A stretch of DNA of 64,000 nt from Nepenthes gracilis (lineage: Eukaryota > Streptophyta > Magnoliopsida > Caryophyllales > Nepenthaceae), in NCBI GenBank assembly GCA_033239525.1, contig BSYO01000028.1, positions 12,641,597 through 12,705,596 on the forward strand, given 5' to 3'. A model generated the notes under the pieces. It was not told the origin of the DNA. It ran no database searches and saw only the letters and a list, made by a program, of their open reading frames with translations. The position numbers were made by a program, and so were the translations under genes. Positions 12,365 through 24,909 of the stretch are shown here, in pieces. Numbering within the stretch: position 1 is the first letter of the stretch; each line of letters starts with the position of its first letter.

Positions 12365-13790
12365 GAGTGCTGGTAGCTTTTGTATTTTTTGGACGCACTC
12401 AGTTGCCCTTGCTGTATATTTTGAATCCTTAATGAATTAGTTAGGCTACTTTAGTTATTGTTGTTGATTTCTTTGATTGCTCGTTGATTTGTCTCGACTA
12501 AGCATCATTACTATCATTGTCGGGTTTGACAGGACACATTTGTCCGGTTGTACTCACTCCTGTAAGGAGATCATGGCACGAAAAAAATTCGTTGTCGGCT
12601 AGGCATTGGTGTCATTGTTGCTGAAGTTGATCAAACATGTTCGTTCGTGTGTACACTTTCATGTGGAAGGACGTCATGGAATTGGTTTTAGTGAGCCTCA
12701 CAAGAACCGGCTAGGTTTCATGGCCGCAGTCACCGAGCTCTGGCAGAGTCTAAGCCGCCACTCACACATAACCATTAGTGTTTGGTCTCGCGTGAGGATG
12801 CCGTAGTTTTTGTACATCTGGTCCTTGTCCGCCGATTATTGTTGATTGATGGTACTTGCTCCTATTAAAGAAAATAATCACACGCATACTGAAAAGCCCC
12901 CTAAGGTTTTATAGCCGCTCGTTTGGAGAGGTCGAACTCTTGGTCCGCAAGCCCCTCGAGGCATAATGTTCGATCTTGTTTGAGCCGCTCGATAAACAAG
13001 ATTGAGGTTTTAAATTAGGTAGCGCCAGTTGGGTAGCTGGTAAAGGAAGATTCACCCGACTTAGGAACAGTCTAGGTCTTGAAATTGATGTATGCACACA
13101 AGTAATCAAATGATCGGCATAATAAACGGAACAAGGAACGAATGTTGTTGAAGCACTCAACATGGATGCATTTGACTTACTTGCATCTGGCTAGAAATCA
13201 TTCGTAGCACATGTTGAGGCAAATGACTCTTTCTGTTTGTGGGATCAGCCTTCTAATCTAAGGTCATAGCACTTACGCCCCATTCCTAAGGATCGTCGAG
13301 GCTAGGAAATGCCCCCGTCAGCAAGGGGACTGGTTGCTCCGAATGGTAGTCTTGTGCCTATGGCCTCTACACTTCGAAGAACCTCGTCCATCATTCTGAA
13401 ACAGTGTGGTCTTACCTTTTCGCTGCTGACTGGTGGGTACCCGGCCACTTGATTTTAGATGTCGAGCTCTCATTGCTGACATTTGACCTGTACATATTGA
13501 GGGGGAACCTCGCTCGGTGCGAAGGTAGCATCTTTTGGCATGAAACACTGCATTCATGGGGCCGAGGATTCTGCCACCCCCAGGGGCATTCCCGCCTCCT
13601 GCCACCACGAGTGCAGTGTGGATTATGCCGTTTTGGTCTTTTATCCCACATCTCATGACTTGGTTTGCCCTTTGGCCATACTTAGGCCCTGTCACTCGTG
13701 GCCTATCGGGTCTCGAGGTCGTCAGGTCATTGTGTCCTTAAGGATGCTGATTTTCTTCGATTTCTCCTTCTAGAAGTTGAGATCTGGGAG

Positions 13791-13994
13791 TTAGAGAGTG
13801 GAGCCTCCCAACATTGCCCCTTCAAGCACATATCGATGGCCTGAGGCCACTTGAGATAGGACAGCCAATTGGGTGACGAATGCTTGCACATTCGGGGGCT
13901 GGTCGTCCGTCTTCGTAAGTACCCGAAGAGGGGTCATCACCACAAGAGAGGATGTCATCGCTTGACGTGTTGTCTTGTGCCTGGGTGCTAACAT
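13791..13994 (-). pseudogene. gag N-terminal remnant of element C
   Basis: A 67-codon frame whose ATG lies about 40 nt inside the primer-binding site, the place where gag begins in element B (58874). Its start, MLAPRHKTTRQAM, is basic and Thr/Gln-rich like element B's MVNTRTQA. The frame stops after 67 codons. Minus-strand frames further on (12900-13700) give no recognisable gag core, so only the N-terminus is supported. Confidence 0.4.
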
Positions 13995-14034
13995 TGTTTG
14001 TTTTTGTAGATGTGGTGGTTAAATTTTTTGATCG

Positions 14035-14054
14035 TTTCTTATAGACGACGTCAA
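14035..14054 (-). other. Primer-binding site of element C
   Basis: Directly inside the 5' LTR the minus strand reads TTGACGTCGTCTATAAGAAA. It differs from the TTGGCGCCGTCTGTGGGAAG of element B (58787-58806) only by G-to-A and C-to-T type changes. The GGCGCCGTCTGTGGG motif at this place is common in plant Tat/Athila-group elements (family knowledge). It fixes the orientation of element C. Confidence 0.75.
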
Positions 14055-15012
14055 TGATACGTCTTTAGATTTAAATTATCAAATAAGTGAGAGTGCCACT
14101 TGATCTTTTCTCAAGGTCAAGTTAAAGCAGGTCCGATCTTCGTTACTTTGAACATAGATCCTGCGTAACACAACTAACGAACAAGAAATCAGAGAACGTT
14201 GGGACTCGCTCTCCGGTATGTTCTCTAACGCTCAAATCAAAAATCTTTTTTAAATAGGTAGAAAGATATGAGAAAATAATAATGTGCGGATGCATGTAGT
14301 AGGAGATTGAGTGTTGCTATAACATTGAGCGTTGCTATAACATTGAGCTCTGATGAGCGCATTCGGTTGGGGGGCGACTTTGAGTCGGAGGATTGAATTC
14401 TGGTGAGTACATTTGGCTGCAAAGCGGCTTGGAGGTATGCTCTAACAAGAAGGTGGTTTAGAAGAATGAATGCCTTCTTCAGGGAGTTGCTCTGAGGTGG
14501 GGGATCACGCTCTTCTATCATATCTCCTTTCTTCGAATCATTCCCTTCAGAAACCCCCACTTTTCCTGTGGAGGAATGGAGGTATTTGTAAAGAAAAGGT
14601 GTTGGCCAGCTATTGTTGGGGTGCTGATTGTACAGTGATTTTTGGCATTCTGGGGGCATCAATTTCGTAGTTTCTTGACAGGTTGCGCCATTCTTGATGG
14701 CCTTAGTGCGACAGGTTGTCATGAGCTCCTCTCTAACTCTACCCCTGCAGCTACAGGGGACCACACACCTGTAATGGTCACGTGAGCTAGTTTGCTGAGT
14801 TGGAGCTATTGAGGCACATGTTTTTAGGCTACACTTGGTAGGCGTCTCTGCCAGCTCGGATCTTGTTAGGTAGATTTGGGTTGCACTATTTAGACTTTCC
14901 ACGGTGCTCTTTGGGCCTTTGGCTGTGCAGAGCTTTTTCTGGGCTGCGCTTTCGGGGTGATCTTTCCTAGTAGGCTTGGTTTCGAATTGACTCATGGGTA
15001 CCGGACCCATTA
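14055..15012 (-). repeat. 5' LTR of element C
   Basis: 958 bp, TGATACGTC to GGACCCATTA on the plus strand, where the terminal CA has decayed to TA. It is the partner of 8064-9201. A short tandem duplication of 'gttgctataacattgag' lies at 14311-14346, followed by two units of the 50-bp minisatellite (14341-14446). Confidence 0.85.
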
Positions 15013-15017
15013 AGTCT

Positions 15018-16134
15018 AAACATTATTTCCTTATAAATATTTCAAATCATTATAAAAAATAATGACCAAAATAAACGTACTAATATATTAAAGATATATA
15101 TATTTTTAGTTTTTAATAATCAAATAAAACTTTTTTCCTAAAAAATAGTTTTTAATATAAATTTTTGTAGTATTTAAATAAATATTATATAATATATTAT
15201 ATATTTTTTACTAATTTTTATTTATTTATGTCCTTTTGACCGAAATATACCCTAAATCTAATCCCAAAATCTGGGCAATGCCTAATGATCATCAGTAACT
15301 CATGATGCTACATGAACTAGCATCGGACAAAGGACAAATTGCACCAAATCCTATGTTTACCCCATGTACTTATCTTTCATTGATTAATATTAAATAATTA
15401 AAATTAATATTCTATTTAATAATAAATAAAAAAATCAAATAATATTTTTTTAATAATAAGTAATAATAACATTTGACAAATATTAAATAATTATAATTAA
15501 AAAAATTAAATCAAAAATTTTTTTCTTAGGGGGTATTCTCTCTCATTCCTCTCATCTTCCACAATAATCACTCATTTCTCATATGGGGAAAAGGCCATCA
15601 TGCTTGACCTCATTGGCTGAAAGCAACTGATATCATACATTCCCAAACATTTAATAAAGTACACATTATATCAATAATTTCTATAATAAAAAATCCTATA
15701 AAAAAATCAAATATATGTGAAAGAATATTTCTCTATTATTAAAAGGCTAAATTATAGAAAAATAATTTTAATATTAAGTTGAAACTCAATGCTAATTTCC
15801 AAAAAAAAAAATCATTGAAGAAATTTCAAAGCATCATTCATTTTAAAAAGTAAAATTAAATTAAAATGTGAAAATTGTTTTAAAATATGACCTTTCCTTT
15901 CTGTCATGTCAATCCCTCAAAAGAAAACGTTAACCACACTCCCATATCCGCCTTTTAACACCACCTCCGCTTGCTCTCAATCCCCCCTCAAATGGCGTCT
16001 GCTTAACAGTCTGTCTAAATATTCAACCCCGACGAACCAGTTTTCCACCATTTTTTCAGTATTAGTACTCTGCTAGCAGCTTGCTGGTGACCTGCAGGAG
16101 AACAAATCTAATCAGGGCTTAATCGAATTAAGCC
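15018..16134 (+). promoter_or_regulatory. Upstream region and probable promoter of the bHLH gene
   Basis: AT-rich DNA between element C and the bHLH start codon. A pyrimidine-rich stretch (15900-16000) and a TATA-like 'taaatatt' at about 16016 lie 110-230 bp upstream of the ATG. No coding frame is supported here. The core promoter position is inferred from spacing only. Confidence 0.3.
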
Positions 16135-17585
16135 ATGGCGGAGGAGTACGGTCATGGATCAGGGATATGCGGCGGCGGAGGGGGAAACTGGTGGGATTCA
16201 CCCAGGGCCTCCACCGTCACCCGATTCGACTGCAGCTCCTCCACGTCGTCTGCGAGCGCAAGCTACGGATGGATTACGGAGACGGGGGACAACATAAGCA
16301 CAAGGTCAACCGTGGACTCCGCCTCCGCCACCAGCGGCTCGGCCTCTTTCCACGACGGCCACCTGCTGCAAGGGGCTAACTCTGCTAACACCTCCGCCGT
16401 GTTGATTGATCCCACCTTTCAAATCATGGGACTTCGCCTCCCCTCTCAAGCCATCGAGTGGAACCATTCTTTGCTGTGAGTAGAAGCATCCACTTTTTTC
16501 TCCCCGCAAAAGAAAATTATTTAGAATATTCTCAATTTCTTTTTCTTAATTATTCACAACTTTTATTTTTTTTTATTATATTCCCAACTTTTCTGTTGAT
16601 AATAAATCTATTTTTTTACAAAAACAAATTCCCAACTTTTATGTAAAACTCTAAAACTGACTTTTATTTTAACCTATTTCTACACTTTAATGCGTGTATC
16701 ACGGCTCAAGCTTCAACATATAATCTATTGAATTAAAATGTTTTGCATAAAGTAGAATTAAAAATCACAAAAACTAAAAAATTGAGAAATATATATATTT
16801 TTAAAAAATTCAGCTATATAATTCTTTCATTTATTCTTATTATGGTAATCCCAAAAAGGGTTTTTTTTTTTTACTAAACTTAGATAAATTTAGATGCTAA
16901 TTTTTTTTTTTTTTTTGGGTATATATATACACATATATTCTTGTAGTAGAGATGAAAAGGCTGCAGAGAGCAGTTTTCGTGCAATGATTCAAGAAGGCAT
17001 GGCAACGAGCTCAAATTTTAACCAAGAAACCGGAGGGCTGTTTGAATCACACCAGGATCACTGCAAAACCCTAGAAAAACTATTTCCCAGAATAAAAATT
17101 GAAGACGCCATTGAATTCAAGCAAATCAACAGAGGATTAATCTCCTTGGATCATCAACCTATGGAGAATCATTTCCAGCTGGAATCACCGCCGGTTTACT
17201 CTAGCCCTTCAAGTAATCTTCAGGCTCTTATCGGCTCCGTTCATCATCACCGGCAGCAGCAGCTATCGCCATTCGGAAATCGTCCGATGAGTTTTGGTTA
17301 TGACCAGCAGCAACTGAGTTATGGATTGGCATCCGATGTTAGTTTGCTTCCTTCATGGTCTAAAGCCCATCGGTCCCACCGATCTTCGCCACCTAAGCAG
17401 ATGCCTGCACCGCCCCATTCGGCCCCATTTGGGCCTGCATCCGTGGCAGCAGGTGCCATGTCCGACACTGCTAGGCCGAGCTTCTTCCCGTCGCTGCAAC
17501 CACAGTTCCCCATGCCATCTTTTGATGAAAAACCAAAGGTGAGATCAACTCATTCAATCTTACATCCACCTACAGAACCTACTCA

Positions 17586-17621
<36 letters not shown>

Positions 17622-20600
17622 AATAAATAAATAGATGGGATATCAAATTAGTTGGTCTAAAAGTGTTATCTATTGATTTTTTTTTAAATTTTATCAGATA
17701 TTTTACCTATATATTTCTAGCTAACTACATAGCTCGAGATAGGTCTTCACATCATTCTAGAATCCAAATCCCACTCATATTAAACTCTCATGTTTAATTT
17801 GCAAATAATTTTATATTCTTTTTACGAAACCATGGCCTCGCATGATCAATTGGATGATTTCATTGTTGGAAAAAAGGTCATTCTTGGATTTTCATCACAG
17901 GTTTCCTGATCAAGACTGAAAATATATGTCTCACTATAACTTTAAATTTTAATAAAAATTTCAAAAAAGTAGTAAACGATTCATTCACTTTATCAATAAT
18001 TGAGTCAGATTAAATACAAACCCTAGTGCCAATCGACACCACTAAACAATATAGTATAGAATTAGGGTTTCTTTGGAGTTTAGCATATTTAGGGTTTGTA
18101 TTATCTCATGTACAATGTGTGCAGCAAAGGGCCATGGAGGTTAAGGAGGCATTGAAGAAAAGTAGTGGCGATCAAACTACCAATAAACGGCCAAGGAATA
18201 ATGAGGCTTCTTCAACTCTCCCTCCATTCAAGGTGGTATAATATATTGATTGATATTTATTAAAATTTTTTTAGATATAAGTTCTTTTATCATTTTAATA
18301 GTTAAGATTGATCCATATAATATGAAAAGCACATTAAAATTAGAAAAAAAACTTTATATTTAACAGTAGAATAACATAATCTAATTGAAGTTCTACTAAT
18401 TTTATGTGAAATTTACAGGTGAGGAAAGAGAAGATGGGGGACAGAATCACTGCACTTCAACAATTAGTTTCACCTTTTGGAAAGGTAAATATAAATATAA
18501 ATATATATATATATATACATAAGAAATTTTTAAAATTTATTTTTTAATAATATTTTAAAATAATTTTCTCTTGTAGGTGAAGCATAACAATTTTTTCCAA
18601 AATCAGATAGACACATTGTTGTTAAAAAAAGTAATTTAATTTTTCTTATAACAGAAAATCAAATTAAAGAAAGAACTTTAAAGATGAAACTTCAGATCTA
18701 ATTCCCATTTACTTTTTAAAAGAAAATTATCATGCACCATCAAATCATTCTGCTGCTGAATTTGTATTGCAAAAAGGATAAAAATGCTTTTAATTGCTTT
18801 ATATCTTCATCGATGTGGAATCATGATACTGATTTCCTTATTGTTCGTCTTCTTTATTCAGACTGATACTGCCTCAGTGCTTTCTGAAGCCATTGAATAC
18901 ATCAAATTCCTCCATGAACAAGTTAATGTAAGTTCCATTCTTGTAATTTTATGTATATAATTAGTATCTGTATAGATTTTAAAGACCCATTTAAATTTTT
19001 ATTTTTATTTTTTTGTTATATATGCTTTGATTCGCTTTCCCTCTTATGATAACAGGTTTTGAGCACTCCATACTTGAAAAGTGGGGCTTCTTTACATCGT
19101 CACCAGGTATATATTCTCTTTTCTCCCCCATTTTTGATTAAATGAATATATTAACCAGATATTTCTGAAAAAAATATAGTTTATGGCTTTGAGCACTCCA
19201 TCAGATTGTCCTCATTTTATGTTATAAAAGAATATGAAGTTGAGTATTTTTTATATTTTTAAATGCTAAGATGTTAAAATGTTCGTGTTATTGAAAAAAA
19301 TATAAAACAGAACATCGTCATATATCTATTTCTTAATTTTATTTTCAAATTATTAAATAATTGTTGTTGAATATGTCAGAAGATATAAGGATTTATAAAA
19401 ATTAAGTCTGTTTGATTTTATAAAGCATCTTAAGAAATAATTTCAAACCATATTATAATATCACTTTTTAAAAAATATTATTCGTCCTTTTTAAATGTAA
19501 AGGGGTTCATACAAATCGTCTCAAGACTGTAATAAAATCTTATCTGACTGCATTTTCTATTAATAAAATCGAACCTAAAACCTCTAACTAAAACAAAATT
19601 TTCTAACCCTTATTGATTATTTCATTTTACAAATAATTAATAAGAATGATATGGTATGAATTTTTTCTCTCTCACATCCATGTATATTTCGTTCTTTCTA
19701 AAAATCAGCCTCTATTATGGTTACAATAGAGGGTAAAATAAAGGAGCATATTTATTATTTTACATTATAATTTAATAGTTATATCTATTTCAATATTTTG
19801 GAAGAGACATATCTATTTAAATAATTTTTATTTAAATAGTCATATTTATTTAGAAGAAACTCCATTCAAGTAGCACATCTCTACGAACTTTCACTTCTCT
19901 GTAGAAGATGAACTCGACATCGCAGATTTTAATTTTAAAGGGCTCAATTCGAGAAGTTGAAAGCACCACCTTTAGCATATATTGCTTATCCTACGTGCCA
20001 TTAATTGTAAGAATTGTTCATATGATATGATCTATATTTAATAATTTATTTAAATAATTAAATATTATAATTATAAAAATTTAAGTATCTTTCTACCCTA
20101 TAAATAATATAACTACCCATCATATGCATGGGTAATAACCGGCAATTTTCTTAATAATGAAGGGCATTTTTTGGTTAGAAAAGAATATTATTTTATTAAC
20201 TTCATTTTTTCTAATTTTAAGTGGTTCTCCAAAATAAAAAAATATATATATATATATGTATGTATGTATGTATGGATGTATATACATAGATTTTGCATGA
20301 ACTATAAAATTTTACAACTCTTGTTAAAGAAGAAAGTAAAGATGATAAGAGAAAATCGACTTCAACTGTTTTAAGAAAAGAATAATAAGTATTCATTCAA
20401 GTATATTATTAATATTAAATTCCTCATTATTGAATTGTAAAATAATATAATGATTCCACGATCGCAAACGGTTCAAATCATTGAAAATTTTACACAAATC
20501 ACCAACTCTTCACGCAGGGAATGATAATGCTTTAAGCTTCAATATCATTTTCCTTCTAATTAATCAAAATTCACAATGTATTTGAAGAATGATTTTAATT

Positions 20601-20784
20601 TCATAAAGTTTAACATGATCTTTAAATGCAGAATAGTAATCAATCTAAAAATGCTGAAGGAGGAGCGAAACAAGATCTTCGAAGCCGAGGGCTTTGCCTC
20701 GTTCCAGTTTCAAGCACCTTCCCAGTAGCTCACGAACCAACTGTTGAATTTTGGACTCCAACGTTTGGAGGAACTTTCAGATGA
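16135..20784 (+). CDS. bHLH transcription factor, bHLH112/bHLH123-like
   Basis: Seven exons: 16135-16475, 16947-17538, 18125-18232, 18419-18484, 18862-18927, 19056-19106 and 20632-20784. All introns have GT and AG ends, all phases agree, and the product is 458 aa without a break. The N-terminus MAEEYGHGSGICGGGGGNWW, then SLLRDEKAAESSFRAM and EFKQINRG, and the C-terminus RSRGLCLVPVSSTFPV...FWTPTFGGTFR are hallmarks of this plant subgroup. The DNA-binding and dimerisation region (about residues 345-395) contains KVRKEKMGDRITALQQLVSP and ASVLSEAIEYIKFLHEQV. The usual His-Glu-Arg triad of the basic region is absent, as in this subgroup, so canonical E-box contact is not expected. It should act in the nucleus; members of this group are linked to stress and root development responses (family knowledge). 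The subgroup is secure, the exact orthologue is not. Intron 6 is long (1525 bp). Confidence 0.93.
17587..17633. repeat. (AAT)n/(AAAT)n microsatellite in intron 2 of the bHLH gene
   Basis: A run of about nine AAT units followed by AAAT units, roughly 50 bp after the exon 2 donor site. Confidence 0.9.
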
Positions 20785-22832
20785 GAAGCAGATGAAAAAT
20801 CACAATCTTTCTGAAACTCTATGCCATGCAATCAATCAGATACAAGAAGCTATACGTTTGTTACTATTGATTATAATTGATTGATCCATGGAATCCTTAC
20901 TACGTCTAGGGAGCGGGGTTGATAAGATGATCAAGAAGAAGATTATGAGGCAAATTAAGTTGAATGGATATTGTTAAGGACAAAGTAAAGGAGAGATGAT
21001 CTTACAAGTATCGGGCAAGGGCAAATGAAGGAGGGGGGGGGGGGGTTGTTTGGACCATCAGAGCATCTTAGACAAGCAAAATCTTGAAGGTATGCCCTGT
21101 CCTAGGGATCTTGGCAACTGGGCAAAGAAAATATTCATTCAACTTTGTAATAAGTTCAAGAGTTAATACTGATTATAGTTAAATAGTTGGATGTATATCT
21201 AGATAGTGGCTGGTTGTGATATAAGAAATATCACATATTATATGATATGAATTTTATTTATTCATTAAGTTGATGAAGATTATAACCTTATATTAATAAC
21301 TTGGATGTATGAAATATTTATTAATTAATAGAGAAATTATATTTCGTCAATAGAAATGTATAATATCTGATTCTTAGATTTATTTTATAATATCATAATT
21401 ATTATGTATTGAATAAATATTAAAAATATTTGCAACGTAAAAATTTTGAGAAAATCATATATTGTAGGCATGAGGATCGGTACATGATTAGCACAAGAGC
21501 CACGTATGAACATATTTGAAATAGAATCACATTGCCTAATATGCATATAATAGCACTTTTTTGTATGGGTTTGGTAGTGTGGGTCGTGCTCATGCATGAG
21601 AGAGGTGCTCGGGCATTGATTGGGCAGTATGAGTTGCGCTCGTGGACGCAGCACCTTGTGGGAGTTTGATACACACTTGACTGATGCAGGTAAACCAGCC
21701 TTTTTATGAAAGACCTTTTGTGAATTTTTGGGCATTTCAACTGTAGAGAAGAGGAAAGAAAAGAGATAAAGAAGAGGAAGTGAAAGAAATTGATCTCAAA
21801 ACTATTTTATATTTGATCGAATAAATATTTAATTTAAGACAAATATATTTTAACAAACTCTTTCGTCTATGGTTAAAATCTTTTAATTAATGTCTAAATG
21901 TACATGTATGTTATGCTTTTGTCCTCTTTAAATATTTGTCATATGCATTTTTATTTTTATTGAGCATTTGAATATTTTAGGTGTTTATATTTATATTTAA
22001 GACATTTATCACGTAATCATAAAATTGTTGACGGTTTAATTTTGTATGCTATTTTTATATAAATATTTGATGAGAATTTCACTTCATAAAATGGGACAAA
22101 TAATTTAGTTTTTTTCTAATTTGAAAAAGTTTCTAATATTTATTATATAATGTAGAATTTTTTAATCTTACATTAATAAAAAATCATTCCAAAAAAATTA
22201 ATCGATAATATTTAAATATATCCTAATATATTATACACAATTTAAAGTTAAACTTATCATTTATGGTTAAGAAATGAGTATTCAACTCCATCTATAAGGC
22301 TTAAATATAGACAAGCTATCAGAAATATATTTAACCTGACTTTCAAAGTTTGTTCTTTAATATTAGTTAGTATCTGAATAACTAATTATTGATTCTCAGA
22401 TTCTCATTTGTTTTCTATACAACTATTCAATTTTCATCTTTCTAATATATTTTCACATGTTTATTTTGTCTTCTTGTATTTACTTATACGCTTCATATGC
22501 TTTCGTATATTCATACATGTTAGACAATTTAAAAGCTATTATATTTTTAAATATATATATCTACAATTGGACATTTTGAATTTCAGCCTATAATTATGAT
22601 ATACTGTCATTTACATCTATTTTACGTATACATTTATTTGTTATATATATATATACTTTGTTGAACATTAAACTCATATTAAAAATTTTTAAGATTTCTT
22701 TCAAGTTAGCATATTGGATATCTTGCAAAATTTGATGGAGAATTATTTGACTAGAATAGTATAGAATGTTTTATTTATATTTTTAGGCTTGTAATTGGAT
22801 TTGGATGGTGACCAGGGCTCAGCATGTTATCG
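20785..22832. other. 3' flank of the bHLH gene and AT-rich intergenic DNA
   Basis: The first 400 bp probably include the 3' UTR. A run of 13 G lies at about 21033-21045, unusual in this AT-rich DNA. Two overlapping minus-strand frames at 21385-21740 have no family resemblance, and the rest is A/T-rich without a supported gene. Confidence 0.5.
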
Positions 22833-22837
22833 TTGTC

Positions 22838-24606
22838 TGGATTCCTGACCACATGGAAAATCTTCAATCTCATATAATCATCATTTATCATACCATAAAT
22901 AACAAAAAAAATGTCCTCTAAGATATAAAATATCCAATATACTCAAATGCCATGGGGAAAAGGCAGCCCGAAACAATAAAATGCTTCAACCTTAACATAA
23001 TGAAATAAAACTGTAACTAAGTGTATCTCATCAATATAAAAATAAAATCCTCTAGCTAGTTTTCTGTTGTCTATACATCTATGGTTCTCTCTCTCACCCT
23101 TTCATCGACCAACGCAATCAACTTCTTTATTCTAAAAGAAAGAAACAGTAATACTGAATGAAATACTCAATAAGTGCTTTAACAAAGTAAGAGATAGTAA
23201 AAATCAAGTTACATTGAAAACTCATTTATTCATAAATGCTGAATACACAATACAATATGTAGAGCATATGAAGTAATAATTAAAATTGAAAAATAAGCCT
23301 TGATAAATGACATTGATAACAAAATTAAACATCACTCAATATATTAGGCAAATAAATAAGATCTTTGATGCCATCTCAAGGATAATCATGACATCTTGAA
23401 GGATATCTATCGAACTCTAATGAATCCCAAATTGATATGCTATGAGGTCTCAAATTATCTTAGATATTAAGAACCTTATATGCGTTTTTGAGAAATCAAA
23501 CTCAAAGTAAAGTCATAAGTAGATGATATAATAATAACTCATATAGATCTTATTTTACTATTGTAAATCAAAAGACACATATTTACGCCCCCTACGAGCT
23601 AATAATTACTTCAACATCATCAACTTTCTATGATATCTTTACAATATATATGGTTCTTTTAGAGGCTATACCTGTAATATGCATGTACCATCCATGACAC
23701 CCTCACCTATAATATCTCAGATATCATCTCAATATAGTGGTTATAAGCATTTTACCTCAAGAATTAATCGACCTCTACTACTAAAAATGAAATCAATATT
23801 AAAAAAATATAAATTACTCTAAAATCTTATGGGTTCTTATTTGTCTAAATACCTTAGAATTTTTATATATTCTCTATTACTTTATCATAGAATACTAATA
23901 AGGTATACGTACATATATCGAAGAATAAAGCTAATGAATATAATAGCATGAAGAACGATGAAAAGATATGAGTACCAAGCATTCCACTTGGTTACCTCAT
24001 AGCAAGGCATACAACATCCTCTATGCCAAAATATTCACTCCAAATATTGCACAATCTACTTACTTTTCTGATCTCAATTTGGCCAAATCAAAGAGTCCAA
24101 AGTGCAACATCTCCAATTGAGATTTTATTTTTATTTTAATTGCTTGCTGAAATTAGTTGTTCTTTAAGTAAAGCAATTATCCTGACCCTCTTATTACAAT
24201 TCCTAATAAGCCTCAAAGATAAAATTGTTTAAGCTATTGTCTTCTAATTCATAGTTGGGTTTCATATTAATAGAGTCCCACAAATTTTCAATAATTTAAT
24301 TGATCTAAATAAAATATTAAGCCTAACTCAAATCCAATGCTACGAAGGTTATTTCTAGAGCCTACTAATTAAGTCTAAATTTGCAAGTTTACTTTGATGA
24401 TCTACTAATTAAACTTAGTACAACAAGATTCAAAATCAATTCAAGGTCCAATTAAGGAATTTTCAAGCCATTAGACCAACTTAACTATTAATTCCCCAAT
24501 AATCTAATTTAATTAATTGTTACTACTAAATATAATCACATAAATAACACATAGTTATAAAGAATTAGAACTAGTTAAATTAAAAATATTTGAGCTGTTA
24601 TAGACA
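22838..24606 (-). mobile_element. Probable solo LTR, 1.77 kb
   Basis: Starts TGGATTCCTGACC and ends GTTATAGACA, flanked on both sides by TTGTC (22833-22837 and 24607-24611). On the minus strand it begins TGTCTATAACAGC, a chromovirus-like LTR start. No internal coding region is present. It appears to lie within an older plus-oriented LTR whose end is at 24870. Confidence 0.65.
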
Positions 24607-24611
24607 TTGTC

Positions 24612-24870
24612 TATTTAAAATTGAATTTAGGTTTCAATATGCATATTTGAATTATTGGTAGATATTTTTTTCTTGTAGCATACCATGGGATGAATAGATA
24701 TGGTATATTTGAGCTAAATGGGTAAAGGTTGGCCATCCCTTGGACCATAATGATATATTTTTTATTATTATTGCATGCAACGTCTGGCCGGAATTTCGAT
24801 TTGAATCTTAATTTTGGTTAAATTTTCTTGCAACTTTGTTTTATTGGTTGCTTGTTACAGGGTCGTGATA
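24612..24870 (+). mobile_element. 3' end of an older LTR
   Basis: It ends 'acagggtcgtgata', matching the end 'caggatcgtgaca' of the plus-oriented solo LTR at 43812-45324 with a decayed final CA. The preceding 200 bp have the same order of short shared blocks ('ggttgcttgtt'-type and 'ttggaccataatg'-type). The 5' half would lie before 22833 but could not be delimited. Confidence 0.35.
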
Positions 24871-24909
24871 ATATTTTCATTGTTTCATGAAAATGAAGGG
24901 TATTATAAT

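Larger units (their letters stand above)
8064..15012 (-). mobile_element. Complete non-autonomous Tat-lineage gypsy element (element C)
   Basis: A 6.9-kb element with two LTRs, flanked by the perfect 5-bp duplication AGTCT (8059-8063 and 15013-15017). Going leftward on the minus strand it holds the 5' LTR, a primer-binding site, a gag start, then about 4 kb without RT, RNase H or integrase, an antisense (plus-strand) ORF, a purine-rich tract and the 3' LTR. This order, with an antisense ORF upstream of the 3' LTR, is that of the plant Tat/Retand lineage. Lack of pol makes it a LARD-like derivative that would need an autonomous partner. Confidence 0.85.

Noticed and set aside
13318..13773. Several overlapping frames on both strands inside element C
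   Set aside because: Mutually overlapping shadows of a decayed internal region; none shows a gag, protease or polymerase motif.
21385..21740. Two overlapping minus-strand frames of 106 and 116 codons
   Set aside because: No recognisable motif, no splice or promoter support, ordinary intergenic composition.
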